A stretch of 64,000 nt of DNA from Anaerolineae bacterium (GCA_022843385.1 JALHNT010000014.1:62001-126000); one strand, 5' to 3'. Shown: positions 42,736 through 52,090, counted from the first letter of the stretch. Made by a program: numbers and translations. The notes: generated by a model not told the origin, from the sequence alone.

Positions 42736-42768
42736 AAAAACGGGACGCCCACGCGGTGTCCCGTTTTT
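42736..42768. terminator. Bidirectional terminator between convergent genes
   Basis: AAAAACGGGAC (42736-42746) pairs perfectly with GTCCCGTTTTT (42758-42768), an 11-base stem with T runs on both strands. It ends the glycosidase gene on the plus strand and the AI-2E gene, whose stop is at 42772, on the minus strand. Confidence 0.92.
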
Positions 42769-42771
42769 GAT

Positions 42772-43842
42772 TCACTTGCCTCTCTTGCCCGCTTTAGCTG
42801 GGGCTGGCGCAGCACCGCCTTCGCTGATGAGAGCGACTACGCCTTTGGCATCGGCGTCATCGTCGAGCAGCATGATCTTGAGGAACAACGTCAGCGGCAC
42901 CGCCAGCAGCGCCCCAGCCGCACCCAGTACCCACGTCCAGAAGATGAGCGAGAGGAAGATGAACAGGGTAGAGATTCCCAGTTCCTCGCCCATAAATTTG
43001 GGGGCGACAAAATTCTCGATGATGTTATTGATGACGCTGTAGATGATGATGAGGAAGATCGCCATCGCCGGGCCTTTTTCCAGCAGCGTCACCGCGACCG
43101 GCGGGATCAACCCCAGCACGAACCCGACATTCGGAATGTAGTTGGTGATGACCGCCAGCACCCCCCACTGCACCGCGAAATCGACGCCAATTAGCAGCAT
43201 GGCAATGGTTTGAATGACGGCGATGATGATGCCGAACACCGTCCGCAGGATCATGTAGCGCTGCACGGCATAGACAAAGGCACCGGCTTTGGCGAGCCAC
43301 TGGCTGTCTTTGGGCAATACCGCCTGCAGCCGTCCCGGAATGTTTGGAGCATCAACCAGCATGTAAAACAGGATGAGAAAGATGAGCAGGACATTGCCCA
43401 ACGAATCGAGGATGCCGCGCAGAATGCTGCTGGCGAGGGGAATGAGCGATTGCAGGTCGAAGGTCTCGATAGCCGTGACCGTTTGTTCGGAGAGACCGAG
43501 CCGGTCTAATTCCGCCCAGGTGCTGGTCTCAAGGCGTTGAAGTTGCTGTTGATAATCGGGCAGTTTGCGGATGACTTGGTTAGTCGAGACGGCGATGAAG
43601 CCGACTAACAACACACCAATACCCAGGATCATCACCAGTACCAGCGTCAGTGATAGGCCGGGCGACAGTCCCCGTGCCCGCAGCCGGGTCTGGAGTGGCG
43701 CGACCAGCATGGCGATCAGCGCAGCCAGGAACACGGCATTCAGGGTTTCGGCGAAGGCACGAATGCCGGCGATCACGATCACGATTGCAGCACCAACTAA
43801 CAGCAGGCGGGGAATGCGGGAGAAACCGGCGGCTGATAGCAT
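42772..43842 (-). CDS. AI-2E-family integral membrane transporter
   Basis: The 356-residue protein has about eight hydrophobic segments and the family core 'LQSLIPLASSILRGILDSLGNVLLIFLILFYML' region, 'GVLAVITNYIPNVGFVLGLIPPVAV' and 'IFLSLIFWTWVLGAAGALLAVPLTLFLKI'. AI-2E-family proteins (PF01594) include AI-2 exporters and many of unknown substrate. Its tail has several Gly/Ala/Lys residues. It is the last gene of the five-gene minus-strand group starting with recJ, and shares a terminator with the convergent glycosidase gene. Confidence 0.9.
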   Translation of the reverse strand: MLSAAGFSRIPRLLLVGAAIVIVIAGIRAFAETLNAVFLAALIAMLVAPLQTRLRARGLSPGLSLTLVLVMILGIGVLLVGFIAVSTNQVIRKLPDYQQQLQRLETSTWAELDRLGLSEQTVTAIETFDLQSLIPLASSILRGILDSLGNVLLIFLILFYMLVDAPNIPGRLQAVLPKDSQWLAKAGAFVYAVQRYMILRTVFGIIIAVIQTIAMLLIGVDFAVQWGVLAVITNYIPNVGFVLGLIPPVAVTLLEKGPAMAIFLIIIYSVINNIIENFVAPKFMGEELGISTLFIFLSLIFWTWVLGAAGALLAVPLTLFLKIMLLDDDADAKGVVALISEGGAAPAPAKAGKRGK

Positions 43843-43907
43843 GAACTTTAGCTCCGTGTTGGGGCGACAGAGGATAACGCGTCGCCTACAGTGATTGTAT
43901 CACCGGA

Positions 43908-44642
43908 TCAGAGTCGCTGCTGAACCATTAGGTGAGCATTGTGGGCGCGCTGAACATCGAGACTCAGCGGTCGGCTGCCAGTCAGAATCACACGACCGAT
44001 GAGAGGCTGGTGGGATGCATAAAGATCAAGATTAACCTGACCGATCTGCAGCCGGGCACCCGATGGCCCGTGTGGCTGGGGCATGACGCCGGTCATCTGT
44101 TGATAGCGTTGGCGCAGAGTCGATAAATCGGTCGAATGCAGTTCAAGCGCCTGAATGCCGGTCACGCCATTGGGTTGGCTTGTGAGCGATGGATCATCGG
44201 GCACGCGGAGCACGCGCGGCGTGATGTCCTGAATGAAGAAAGGTGTCATGCTATCGGACAGAGTGGCGCTCTGCCAGCTCAGAGTCTCGCCATCTGGACG
44301 CTGACGGCCGTTGGGAGGCTGAAGCGCAACCGGCAGACCGCGTTGCGTCATGGCCGTCACATCGGCAGCCAGATCATCAGAAAGCAGGGCGAAGGATATG
44401 ATGCCCTCACCCTGCGCGAAAAAGCTGAGGAAGCCACCCGTCTCCGAAGATTGGAGCGCATTCGGGTAAGTCGGCGCGAGCAGTTCGAGATAGGTGCCGT
44501 CCTGAAACACAATCAGGGCATTATGTGTCTGACCGCCAGCGTGGACGCCACCGAAAAAGGCATTGAAGCCCAGGGCGCGATAATCCGCGATGGCCTGTTC
44601 CAGATCAAAAACCGCGATCACCAGATGATCGAGACGCAGCAT
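43908..44642 (-). CDS. Glyoxalase-like (VOC superfamily) protein
   Basis: The 244-residue protein starts 'MLRLDHLVIAVFDLEQAIAD' with the metal-coordinating His of VOC proteins, then 'VHAGGQTHNALIVFQDGTYL' and 'ELLAPTYP', a glyoxalase-like domain 3 pattern. A second, weaker half ('VTGIQALELHSTDLSTLRQR') follows. Members bind divalent metals and act on small keto or hydroxy acids, or bind drugs; the substrate here is unknown. It lies 27 bases downstream of the DUF1385 gene. Confidence 0.82.
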   Translation of the reverse strand: MLRLDHLVIAVFDLEQAIADYRALGFNAFFGGVHAGGQTHNALIVFQDGTYLELLAPTYPNALQSSETGGFLSFFAQGEGIISFALLSDDLAADVTAMTQRGLPVALQPPNGRQRPDGETLSWQSATLSDSMTPFFIQDITPRVLRVPDDPSLTSQPNGVTGIQALELHSTDLSTLRQRYQQMTGVMPQPHGPSGARLQIGQVNLDLYASHQPLIGRVILTGSRPLSLDVQRAHNAHLMVQQRL

Positions 44643-44669
44643 CCGTAACTCCCTCCGGGCATAAACCGA

Positions 44670-45704
44670 TCAGGTCTTGGCTTCTTTGGCAGCCGCCGCC
44701 AGCGTGGGCGAGACCGCTTCTGGACGCGGCTCCGGGATGGCGATGTCCTCACGCTTGAGCATCCCTTCAGAGGCCAGCACATGCTTGAAGGCCACAATTG
44801 CCACTTCAATCATGTGCAGATCGGGCTGGCGTGTCGTCAAATGTTGCAGCGCCAGATTGGGCTTAACAATGATTTTGATGATCGGGTTATTGATATTGCG
44901 GGCGGTGAAGCGCAGCAGTTCGTAGGCGATGCCAGCGATGACCGGGATGAAGATCACCCGCGAGAGAATCAGCAGCGGCAAAGATGGACGCCCGATCAGG
45001 GAAAAGACGAATATGCTGACGAAGACCACCGTCAGCAGGAAAGCCGTGCCGCAGCGGGGATGCTCGATGGGATATTTAGCGACGATTTCCGGCGTCAGTT
45101 CAGCGCCGGCTTCGTAGGCGTTGATGGTCTTGTGTTCCGCGCCGTGATAGCCAAACAGCCGCTTGACATCCGGGATGCGGCCAATGGCCCAGATGTAGAC
45201 AATCAGGATGCCCAACTGGATCACATTTTCGATGAGGTTGACCAGAGTAGCGTTCCAGCCAATCGGGGCGGTGCCATCCGGTGTCAATCCCAGGACATTG
45301 CCAATACCCGTCGCGGCAGCCGTCGGCAGCAGGAAGAAGATGCCGACGCCAATCGCCAGCGAGACCGCAATCGTCGCCCACCCCACCGGCCCGTTGAAGT
45401 TGACATCCTCATCTTCACCGATGGCGACATCCGCTGCCCACATCAGCGCCCGCGTCCCCAGCCCCAGCGCATCCCACAATCCAACCACACCACGCACAAA
45501 GGGCGTCCGGGCGATGCGACCGCGGTAGAGGGTGGCGTTCAGCGGTTGTTCGTGAACGACAATCTGGCCTTTTGGGTCGCGCACGGCAATGGCCGCGGTG
45601 TGCGCCCCGCGCATCATCACACCTTCAATGACCGCCTGCCCACCATAAGAGAACTTAATTTCACCCTGCGCGTTCACGCCCGGATGTTGACCGTTTTGTG
45701 ACAT
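44670..45704 (-). CDS. DUF1385 family membrane protein
   Basis: The 344-residue protein has the signature 'YGGQAVIEGVMMRGAHTAAIAV' (about residues 20-41), 'TPFVRGVVGLWDALGLG', membrane segments at about 90-115 and 140-165, and 'FGYHGAEHKTINAYEAGAEL' (about 185-204) with 'HPRCGTAFLLTVV', all typical of DUF1385. The function is unknown. It starts 15 bases after the upstream glycosidase-like gene stop, with AGAGGATAGGG before the ATG. Confidence 0.93.
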   Translation of the reverse strand: MSQNGQHPGVNAQGEIKFSYGGQAVIEGVMMRGAHTAAIAVRDPKGQIVVHEQPLNATLYRGRIARTPFVRGVVGLWDALGLGTRALMWAADVAIGEDEDVNFNGPVGWATIAVSLAIGVGIFFLLPTAAATGIGNVLGLTPDGTAPIGWNATLVNLIENVIQLGILIVYIWAIGRIPDVKRLFGYHGAEHKTINAYEAGAELTPEIVAKYPIEHPRCGTAFLLTVVFVSIFVFSLIGRPSLPLLILSRVIFIPVIAGIAYELLRFTARNINNPIIKIIVKPNLALQHLTTRQPDLHMIEVAIVAFKHVLASEGMLKREDIAIPEPRPEAVSPTLAAAAKEAKT

Positions 45705-45719
45705 CCCTATCCTCTTCTG

Positions 45720-47135
45720 CTACTGAAATTGGAGTTCGAGCAGGCCATTGGCCGTCAATTCATACACGGTTCCGCCACCCGGCTGGGTCAACAGGCGCAC
45801 CGTCCCACCGACCGCGCAGCCATCCACCCGGTTGCAGCGGGCAGCATCGAGCGCCAGCGTGACCGCCCCACCTTCTGGATTCCGACTGGTCTCATGTCCA
45901 TACTGGTCATGCAGCACGACCGGAACGCCCGCCGCCGTGATTCTGATCTGGGTGTAGACATCGCGGCGCGTCCAGGTGACGAAGGTCTCCATGCCGTCCT
46001 GATGTTGCAGGCGCACCACGACGACGCGCTCGGTCTGGGCAAGCTGGGCGCGGATGACGTCACTGAACCGATCAATCACCATCGCCCAGGCATCATAAGC
46101 CGGACGACGTGAGCCATCTGCCCGCAGCAGGCCAAAGGCCTCCCCACCCGGTGGCAGATTCCAGTCATAGAATTTGTAAGCGGCCACTCGTTCTGCGCCA
46201 CCCGCCAGACTGAGCGCGGCAGACTGCACCAGAAAAGCCGCCTGCTGTTCCAGATTGAGCTGATACTGCGGACGCACCACCGGCCACAACGGATCATCCG
46301 TGGGGGCAGCGTTAGTCTCGTTAACCCAGATGCGTTTATCGGTCAGGCCATACTGATCGAGCAACTGGCGGGTCTGGCGGACAATATCATAGACCGTTTC
46401 GGTACGGAAATAAATATGCAGGCTGGCGATGTCGAAATAGTAATCGTTCGCTGCCGCTTCGGGATCAGCCGTGATGCGCTCCAGCAGCCGATCCAGATAC
46501 AGGCGTCGTCCGGCATTGATGTCATGCCAGTAGGTCATGCCAGCCAGCAGGATTTCGGCTTCCGGGTTGCCCTGTCGCAGCGCCAGATAGGCCACCTTGA
46601 GCATCTGATAGTAGTCGTCGAGCGAGCCATCGAAGACAAAGCCATAGGTGCCGCGTTCGATGTCCGGTTCATTCCAGATGATGAACCGGCGGACACCGCG
46701 CGGAGCATAATATTCCGCCGCCTTGCGGACAAAGCTCGCCCACAGATTATTGGGATCATCGACAGCCAGATACAGGCCGCGCGGCAGACCGGCGTTGGGG
46801 ATGCCGTCGGTGGCCCAGGCCGGGGTGTGCTTGAAGATGGCGACGACTTCGCGGTTGCAGGCGCGGGCGGATTCCAACCAGCGGTCATCGACATTTAGCG
46901 TATTCCAATCATCCTGGCCGGTGGGCTGGTGCTGCGCCCAGTCAAAGATGATCCGCTCCCAGCCCGCACCCAGTTCACAGACCTGCTCCGGCAGCCAGAA
47001 GCCTTCGACCACGCCGAAGATGCTGGGAGAGTCCGATTGGGCGCGCACAGACAGGGGACTCAGGAGGACGATCAGGCACAGCAAGAGACAGGCCAGCATC
47101 CCTGTGCGTGCGTATCGGAACGAGACACACGGCAT
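45720..47135 (-). CDS. Secreted glycoside hydrolase-like protein (clan A type)
   Basis: The 471-residue product has a signal peptide ending PLSVRAQS and a barrel with 'RRFIIWNEPDIERG' (NEP acid/base; about residues 155-168) and 'DKRIWVNETNAAPTDD' (nucleophile Glu), plus a C-terminal beta domain after about residue 370. The layout matches GH39/GH5-type proteins and parallels the gene at 41300, but N-terminal regions differ. The first ATG is 47135; a short hydrophobic signal follows. Its start overlaps the recJ stop by one base. Confidence 0.82.
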   Translation of the reverse strand: MPCVSFRYARTGMLACLLLCLIVLLSPLSVRAQSDSPSIFGVVEGFWLPEQVCELGAGWERIIFDWAQHQPTGQDDWNTLNVDDRWLESARACNREVVAIFKHTPAWATDGIPNAGLPRGLYLAVDDPNNLWASFVRKAAEYYAPRGVRRFIIWNEPDIERGTYGFVFDGSLDDYYQMLKVAYLALRQGNPEAEILLAGMTYWHDINAGRRLYLDRLLERITADPEAAANDYYFDIASLHIYFRTETVYDIVRQTRQLLDQYGLTDKRIWVNETNAAPTDDPLWPVVRPQYQLNLEQQAAFLVQSAALSLAGGAERVAAYKFYDWNLPPGGEAFGLLRADGSRRPAYDAWAMVIDRFSDVIRAQLAQTERVVVVRLQHQDGMETFVTWTRRDVYTQIRITAAGVPVVLHDQYGHETSRNPEGGAVTLALDAARCNRVDGCAVGGTVRLLTQPGGGTVYELTANGLLELQFQ

Positions 47136-48877
47136 CAGTCAATCGCCCCGGCAGGTTGAATATCCTGGAGGTTGAGTTGCAGGCTGCGCCGTCCATTCCA
47201 CTCGTTGATTTCCAGTTGATAAGCCGCATCGATCCGTTCCGGCATATGGTTCAGCCAGTGTCCTAAGCCAAAGCCAATGGCATCCAGGGCTGGTTGTCCG
47301 GCGCGCGCCAGTTTCAACTTGAGGTGCTGCCCTTCCTTGCCTACTGGACGCGATTCGACGACGCGCAGGTTCGATGATTTCAGGATCGGCGCAGGGTTGC
47401 CGTAGCCAGTGGGTTCCAGCCGCGCCAGTTCATCAATCAGGCGCTCCGAGAGATCTTTTACATCGACCTCAGCATCAATCTCCAGCAGCGGGCGCAATTC
47501 CTGACCATCGAGCGTTTCATCCGCCAGGCGCAGCAGCTTCTCTTTCAGCGCCGGGATATTGTGATTCAACACGGTGAAGCCAGCCGCCTGAGCATGTCCG
47601 CCGTGCCGCACCAGCAGATCAGCACATTGGTCGAGGGCGTGAGTGATGTCGAATTGGGGGATGCTGCGGCAGGAGGCGCGGCTTTCGTTCTCGCCCTGCT
47701 CCATAATGACCGTCGGCTTGAAATATTCTTCCGTCAGACGGCCGGCCACCAGCCCGACGATACCCGGCTGGAAATGACCGGAGGCGAAGATCAAGCGTTC
47801 CCGTTCGACCGCCTCAACCAGGCTCTCGCGGACTTGTTCCTGCGCCGAGCGCGTCAATTCCTGGCGCTGGTTGTTGAGCGCCTGTAACTGCTCTGCCAGC
47901 GGATAGGCCGTCTTCTCATCCGGCGCGGCCAGCAGATGATAGGCGATCATGGCGCTTTCCAGCCGTCCAGCGGCATTGATGCGCGGCCCCAGGGCAAAGC
48001 CAATATTCATCGCCGTGACTGTGCCGGGCTTCAACCCCGCCACATCGAGCAACGCCCGCACCCCAGGTCGTTCGGCTTTGTTGAGAACTTCCAGCCCCCG
48101 CCGCACCAGCGCCCGATTCTCGGTGTGATTGAGCGGTGCGAGATCAGCTACAGTGCCGATAGCCACCAGATCGAGCAGAATATCGGAGTCGAACGCTGCC
48201 GAACCACGATTTTGGTTGGCGACCTTTAGCAACCCTACCGCCAGCCGATAGGCCACCCCCACCCCAGCCAGCATCTCTTCGGGGTAAGGACAGTCTTCTT
48301 GCTTGGGGTTGATGACCGCCAGCGCGTTTGGGATTTCTGGCCCAATCGAATGATGATCAGTGACAATGATATCCAGGCCAGCGGCTTTTCCTTCTTCGAT
48401 CTCATCCACTGAACGAATGCCACAATCCACCGTCACAACCAGTTTTACGCCAGCGCGCGCCAGATCATGCAGCGCCTTGTTGTTGACGCCGTACCCTTCA
48501 TCAACCCGATGAGGAATGTAAGGTTTAACCTTCGCGCCGAGTTTGGTGAGGGTCTGCATCAGAAGCGTGGTCGAAGTCACGCCGTCGGCATCGAAGTCGC
48601 CATAGACGATGATTGGTTCCTGGCGCTTGATGGCCTCGCGGATGCGGGAGATGGCGCGGTTCATCCCCTTCATTTTGAAGAGGTAAGCATCATGATCGAC
48701 TTCCGCATTCAGGAATTGCCAGGCGGCGCGGGGATCGGTGAAGCCTCGGTTGTAAAGCACCTGAGCCAGTTCAGGGCTGATGTCATAAGTTTCTCGCATC
48801 CGCAGCAGAAAATCAGCCGGCGCGGGCGCGGCCACGACCCAGCGTTTTGGTAAGGTAGACACACAGGAATCCAGCAT
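47135..48877 (-). CDS. recJ: Single-stranded-DNA-specific exonuclease RecJ
   Basis: The 580-residue DHH-family nuclease has DHH motifs 'VYGDFDADGVTSTTLLMQTL' (about 70-89), 'VTVDCGIRSVDEI' and DHH in 'IIVTDHHSIGPEIPNALAVI'. The DHHA1 domain carries 'CRSIPQFDITHALDQC' and 'GGHAQAAGFTV', and the C-terminal OB-fold ends the protein. RecJ degrades single-stranded DNA 5' to 3' in recombination and repair. It opens the minus-strand gene group and is divergent from fmt, with a promoter at 48902-48930. Confidence 0.96.
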   Translation of the reverse strand: MLDSCVSTLPKRWVVAAPAPADFLLRMRETYDISPELAQVLYNRGFTDPRAAWQFLNAEVDHDAYLFKMKGMNRAISRIREAIKRQEPIIVYGDFDADGVTSTTLLMQTLTKLGAKVKPYIPHRVDEGYGVNNKALHDLARAGVKLVVTVDCGIRSVDEIEEGKAAGLDIIVTDHHSIGPEIPNALAVINPKQEDCPYPEEMLAGVGVAYRLAVGLLKVANQNRGSAAFDSDILLDLVAIGTVADLAPLNHTENRALVRRGLEVLNKAERPGVRALLDVAGLKPGTVTAMNIGFALGPRINAAGRLESAMIAYHLLAAPDEKTAYPLAEQLQALNNQRQELTRSAQEQVRESLVEAVERERLIFASGHFQPGIVGLVAGRLTEEYFKPTVIMEQGENESRASCRSIPQFDITHALDQCADLLVRHGGHAQAAGFTVLNHNIPALKEKLLRLADETLDGQELRPLLEIDAEVDVKDLSERLIDELARLEPTGYGNPAPILKSSNLRVVESRPVGKEGQHLKLKLARAGQPALDAIGFGLGHWLNHMPERIDAAYQLEINEWNGRRSLQLNLQDIQPAGAID

Positions 48878-48901
48878 TTACAATACGAACACAATAGCGA
48901 T

Positions 48902-48930
48902 AGTGTAGCATGTTGCCCCCTGGCATACAA
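48902..48930 (-). promoter_or_regulatory. Sigma-70-type promoter of recJ
   Basis: On the minus strand TTGTAT (48930-48925), a 17-base spacer and TACACT (48907-48902, extended by TGC) lie about 25 bases upstream of the recJ start. The fmt start lies 17 bases to the other side. Confidence 0.6.
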
Positions 48931-48946
48931 CCAACGCGGAGAGTAC

Positions 48947-49873
48947 ATGGCAAAGATTGTCTTTATGGGAACGCCGGAGTTCGCTGTGCAAACGCTGGAA
49001 GGGCTGATCGCGCAGCATGAAGTCATCGGCGTGGTGACGCAACCGGATCGGCCCGCAGGTCGCAAGCAGCAGATTCAGATGTCGCCGATCAAGCAGGTGG
49101 CGCTAAAGGCTGGTATCCCCGTGCTGCAACCGGAAAAGATTCGCCGTCCTGAAGCAGTGGCTGAACTGAAGCAGTGGCAACCGGATGTGTATGTGGTGGC
49201 AGCGTTCGGACAAATCCTGCCGCAGAGCGTGCTGGATATTCCGCCGTATGGGTCGATCAATGTTCATGCCTCGCTGCTGCCCCGCTGGCGTGGTGCGGCT
49301 CCAATTCAGGCCGCCATTCGTGCTGGCGATGCCGAAAGCGGTGTGACGATCATGAAGATGGATGCCGGGCTGGATACCGGACCGATGCTGTCGCGGCGGG
49401 CGCTTCCGCTGGCGGCCGATGAAACCGGCGCGTCGCTGCATGATCGGCTGGCAGCGCTGGGAGCAGAGCTGCTGCTGGAGACGCTGCCGTGTTATCTGAA
49501 CGGGGAGCTATCGCCGGTGCCACAACCGGAAGATGGCGTGACATTCGCGCCGCAGATCAAGAAAGAAGAAGGGATTCTGGATTGGGGGCAGGAAGCGCTG
49601 ATGCTGGAGCGACTGATCCGCGCCTTCACCCCCTGGCCAGGGACGTCGACAACCTGGCAGGAGCAGCCGTTGAAGATCATCAGCGCCTCGATCAGCGACG
49701 GTCAGGCCGAGCCAGGGCAAATCGTCCGAATGCGTGACGGAATCGGGGTTGGGACGGGCAAGGATGTGCTACGGCTGGGGGTCGTGCAACTGGCCGGGCG
49801 CAAGGCGATGCCGATTGACGAATTCATCAAAGGGCAGCCGGATTTCATCGGAGCGCAGCTCGGCCTGGAGTGA
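48947..49873 (+). CDS. fmt: Methionyl-tRNA formyltransferase
   Basis: The 308-residue enzyme formylates initiator Met-tRNA. The start 'MAKIVFMGTPEFAVQTLEGL', catalytic 'SINVHASLLPRWRGAAPIQ' (Asn and His of the active site) and 'MKMDAGLDTGPMLSRR' (active-site Asp) are intact. The C-terminal tRNA-binding domain is 'TFAPQIKKEEGILDWGQEAL' onward. GGAGAG lies before the ATG. No def gene is adjacent. Confidence 0.97.
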   Translation: MAKIVFMGTPEFAVQTLEGLIAQHEVIGVVTQPDRPAGRKQQIQMSPIKQVALKAGIPVLQPEKIRRPEAVAELKQWQPDVYVVAAFGQILPQSVLDIPPYGSINVHASLLPRWRGAAPIQAAIRAGDAESGVTIMKMDAGLDTGPMLSRRALPLAADETGASLHDRLAALGAELLLETLPCYLNGELSPVPQPEDGVTFAPQIKKEEGILDWGQEALMLERLIRAFTPWPGTSTTWQEQPLKIISASISDGQAEPGQIVRMRDGIGVGTGKDVLRLGVVQLAGRKAMPIDEFIKGQPDFIGAQLGLE

Positions 49874-49882
49874 TCACCGGCT

Positions 49883-51004
49883 TCATGCAGGTGATGGAGG
49901 CGATGTCGGTTCCAGGGCGACGCTCTTAGGCTCAGTCAGGCTCACCGGTGCCAGCGCCACTGGCGGGCGGTTAGCAAGGGACATATCGTTCTCATTGACG
50001 AAACGTAAGCCAGGAATCAAATCGGCAGCGGCCTTGATTTCCTTTTCGCAATCAAGCAAAAGATAGCGAGCAGAACGACGAGGGAACGCATGCGTATGGC
50101 TCGCCAGGCGTAACTGCTGCCGCCCCACCTCAGCATAGCCATCCTTGACGCTGACATGCCCGGCCACCAGGACGCGCAGTTCGTGGGGGCTAAGGGCGGA
50201 AAAGCTCTCGAGGAAGGTCTTCAGGGAGCGCAGATAGACACCTTCACCGACTTCGAGTTCATTTTGTGAAAACAGAGTATTCCACATCAGGTCAAAATCG
50301 GTATTTTGCCCACTGAGGAAGAGGACCCGCAGCAAGTGGTTGTAACGCGGGTCATCAACGCCGCTGACGGCGAGGTAGTGTTTCACCTGTTCGTCGTAAG
50401 ATGAGCCGAGGAAGTGGGCGTAACCACGCTGCAAGCTGCCAACATCATATTTCTTCAGTTCAGCATCAGCCGTCTGAATGAGCTGCAAATGATCGATGTT
50501 CAAGAGTCGTTCGGCCTGCTTGGCTGAATGAATATCGCCAGCCGCGCCGGCATGTGTCAGCAGAACGCCACCTTTTGTTCGAGCGAAAAAAGGTAGCTCG
50601 GACAGAAAGTCGATGACATCCTTGCGCTTGTACGAGGATTTATACCGCTGATCGAGACGGGTGAGCGCAGCCTCAAAGCGCGGCGTGTATTCGATTGATC
50701 CCTTTGCGAGAGTCAGACCGTAGATATGCGGCAGTTCGTGATTACCAAGCAGCATAATCATCCGGTCTTTGCCCACTTCAGATTGCAAAGCCATGACATC
50801 CAGCAGCATTTCCAGGCTAGAGTCGGTCTCTTCCGTGCCTTCACTGTGGATCAGGTCGCCACACACCACCAGATAATCCACCACTCCCTTGGCCCGTTCC
50901 GTCAAGAACAGATCGCGCAGCCGCCGGTAGGCATCCCACGCGCCATGCAAGTCGGTCACTACCATCGCCAGGCCAGTGTTCAGGTCGTGGATTTTCGCTG
51001 CCAT
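49883..51004 (-). CDS. Calcineurin-like metallophosphoesterase (PPP-type)
   Basis: The 373-residue cytosolic protein shows the full dimetal motif set: DLH in AMVVTDLHGAWDAYRRL, GDL in VCGDLIHSEG, GNHE in MLLGNHELPHIYG, H in VLLTHAGAAGDIH, and GH in VLVAGHVSVKDGYAEV. This is the signature of Ser/Thr protein phosphatase-like enzymes (PPP/ApaH type). Residues about 110-265 form an insertion of helices between the motifs, longer than usual. The substrate (protein, dinucleotide polyphosphate or other) is not determined. Confidence 0.88.
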   Translation of the reverse strand: MAAKIHDLNTGLAMVVTDLHGAWDAYRRLRDLFLTERAKGVVDYLVVCGDLIHSEGTEETDSSLEMLLDVMALQSEVGKDRMIMLLGNHELPHIYGLTLAKGSIEYTPRFEAALTRLDQRYKSSYKRKDVIDFLSELPFFARTKGGVLLTHAGAAGDIHSAKQAERLLNIDHLQLIQTADAELKKYDVGSLQRGYAHFLGSSYDEQVKHYLAVSGVDDPRYNHLLRVLFLSGQNTDFDLMWNTLFSQNELEVGEGVYLRSLKTFLESFSALSPHELRVLVAGHVSVKDGYAEVGRQQLRLASHTHAFPRRSARYLLLDCEKEIKAAADLIPGLRFVNENDMSLANRPPVALAPVSLTEPKSVALEPTSPPSPA

Positions 51005-51027
51005 CTGATCTTTGCGCTTTCAATAAC

Positions 51028-51059
51028 AATAGGGGCGACATGGATGATGTGCCCCTATT
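51028..51059. terminator. Strong hairpin between mdh and the metallophosphoesterase gene
   Basis: A nine-base perfect stem AATAGGGGC/GCCCCTATT (51028-51036 with 51051-51059) holds a further ACAT/ATGT pairing in its loop. On the minus strand it follows the mdh stop by 32 bases and is trailed by GTTATTG, so it is probably a terminator of mdh. Confidence 0.65.
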
Positions 51060-51091
51060 TGTCTGTCAGGTGATCGCTATACCATTGAATG

Positions 51092-52036
51092 TCAGTAGCC
51101 TAAAATGCCCACAACATCCTGAACAGCTTTGGCACTGATTCCCAGCATACCCTTTTCTTCGTCGTTCAGATCCATCTCGATAACCTTTTCGACGCCTGTA
51201 GCGCCGAGGACGGCTGGCACACCGATATAGAGATCATTATAGCCGTATTCGCCCTTGAGTAGAACGGCTGACGGAATCACACGCTTCTGATCGCGGATGA
51301 TGGCTTCGACCATTTCCGCCGAACCAGCAGCCGGGGCATACCAGGCGCTGACGCCGATCAGGCTGACGATTTCACCACCGCCATTGCGGGTGCGCTGGAT
51401 GATGGCCTGGAGCTTGTCTTCAGCCATCAGCTCGCGCACCGGGATGCCGGCCACCGAGGTGTGACGCGGCAGCGGCACCATGGTGTCGCCGTGACCACCG
51501 AGGACGATGCCATGCACATCCTTGACGCTGACACCCAATTCCTGGGCGATGAAGGTCTTATAGCGGGCAGTATCAAGCGCGCCGGCCTGACCGATGACGC
51601 GATTGGAGGGGAAACCGCTCTCTTGTAGCGCCACGTGGCACATCGCATCCAGCGGGTTTGAGACGATGATGAGGATCGAATTCGGGGAATACTTGACGAC
51701 CTGACGAGTGACGTCGCCGACGATCTTCTGATTGGTTTTCACCAGTTCATCGCGGCTGGGGAACTTACCGGTGACTGGGTCCTTCTTACGCGGGACACCA
51801 GCCGTGATGACCACAACATCCGAGTCCGCCGTCGCTTCATAGCTGTTGGCACCAGTGATCTTGACATCGAACTTATAGACCGGGCTGGCCTCCAGCAGAT
51901 CGAGCGCCTTGCCCTGCGGCAGCCCCTCAACCACATCTACCAGTACCACATCGGCCAGTTCGCGGCTGGCAATCCAGTGCGCGGTGGTCGCGCCCACGTT
52001 ACCCGCACCCACAACCGTAACTTTACTACGAGCCAT
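51092..52036 (-). CDS. mdh: Malate dehydrogenase
   Basis: The 314-residue enzyme interconverts malate and oxaloacetate with NAD. It has Rossmann motif VTVVGAGNVGATTAHWI, the specificity Arg in 'VVVITAGVPRK', and active-site His in 'GIVLGGHGDTMVPLPR'. It belongs to the LDH-like MDH group. The mobile loop after PRK is longer than usual (KDPVTGKFPSRDEL, about residues 84-97). The start is ATG 52036 after GGAG; an upstream in-frame ATG lacks a ribosome-binding site. Next to PEP carboxykinase it links the oxaloacetate node with gluconeogenesis. Confidence 0.95.
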   Translation of the reverse strand: MARSKVTVVGAGNVGATTAHWIASRELADVVLVDVVEGLPQGKALDLLEASPVYKFDVKITGANSYEATADSDVVVITAGVPRKKDPVTGKFPSRDELVKTNQKIVGDVTRQVVKYSPNSILIIVSNPLDAMCHVALQESGFPSNRVIGQAGALDTARYKTFIAQELGVSVKDVHGIVLGGHGDTMVPLPRHTSVAGIPVRELMAEDKLQAIIQRTRNGGGEIVSLIGVSAWYAPAAGSAEMVEAIIRDQKRVIPSAVLLKGEYGYNDLYIGVPAVLGATGVEKVIEMDLNDEEKGMLGISAKAVQDVVGILGY

Positions 52037-52076
52037 GATTGTCTCCATACATGCTAGGGGTTGATAAAACGGCGAG

Positions 52077-52085
52077 ATTATATCA
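52077..52085 (-). promoter_or_regulatory. Extended -10 promoter of mdh
   Basis: Minus-strand TGATATAAT (52085-52077) is a perfect extended -10, about 40 bases before the mdh start. No clear -35 is seen upstream. The hairpin of the pckG end lies just upstream of it. Confidence 0.6.
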
Positions 52086-52090
52086 CGAAT

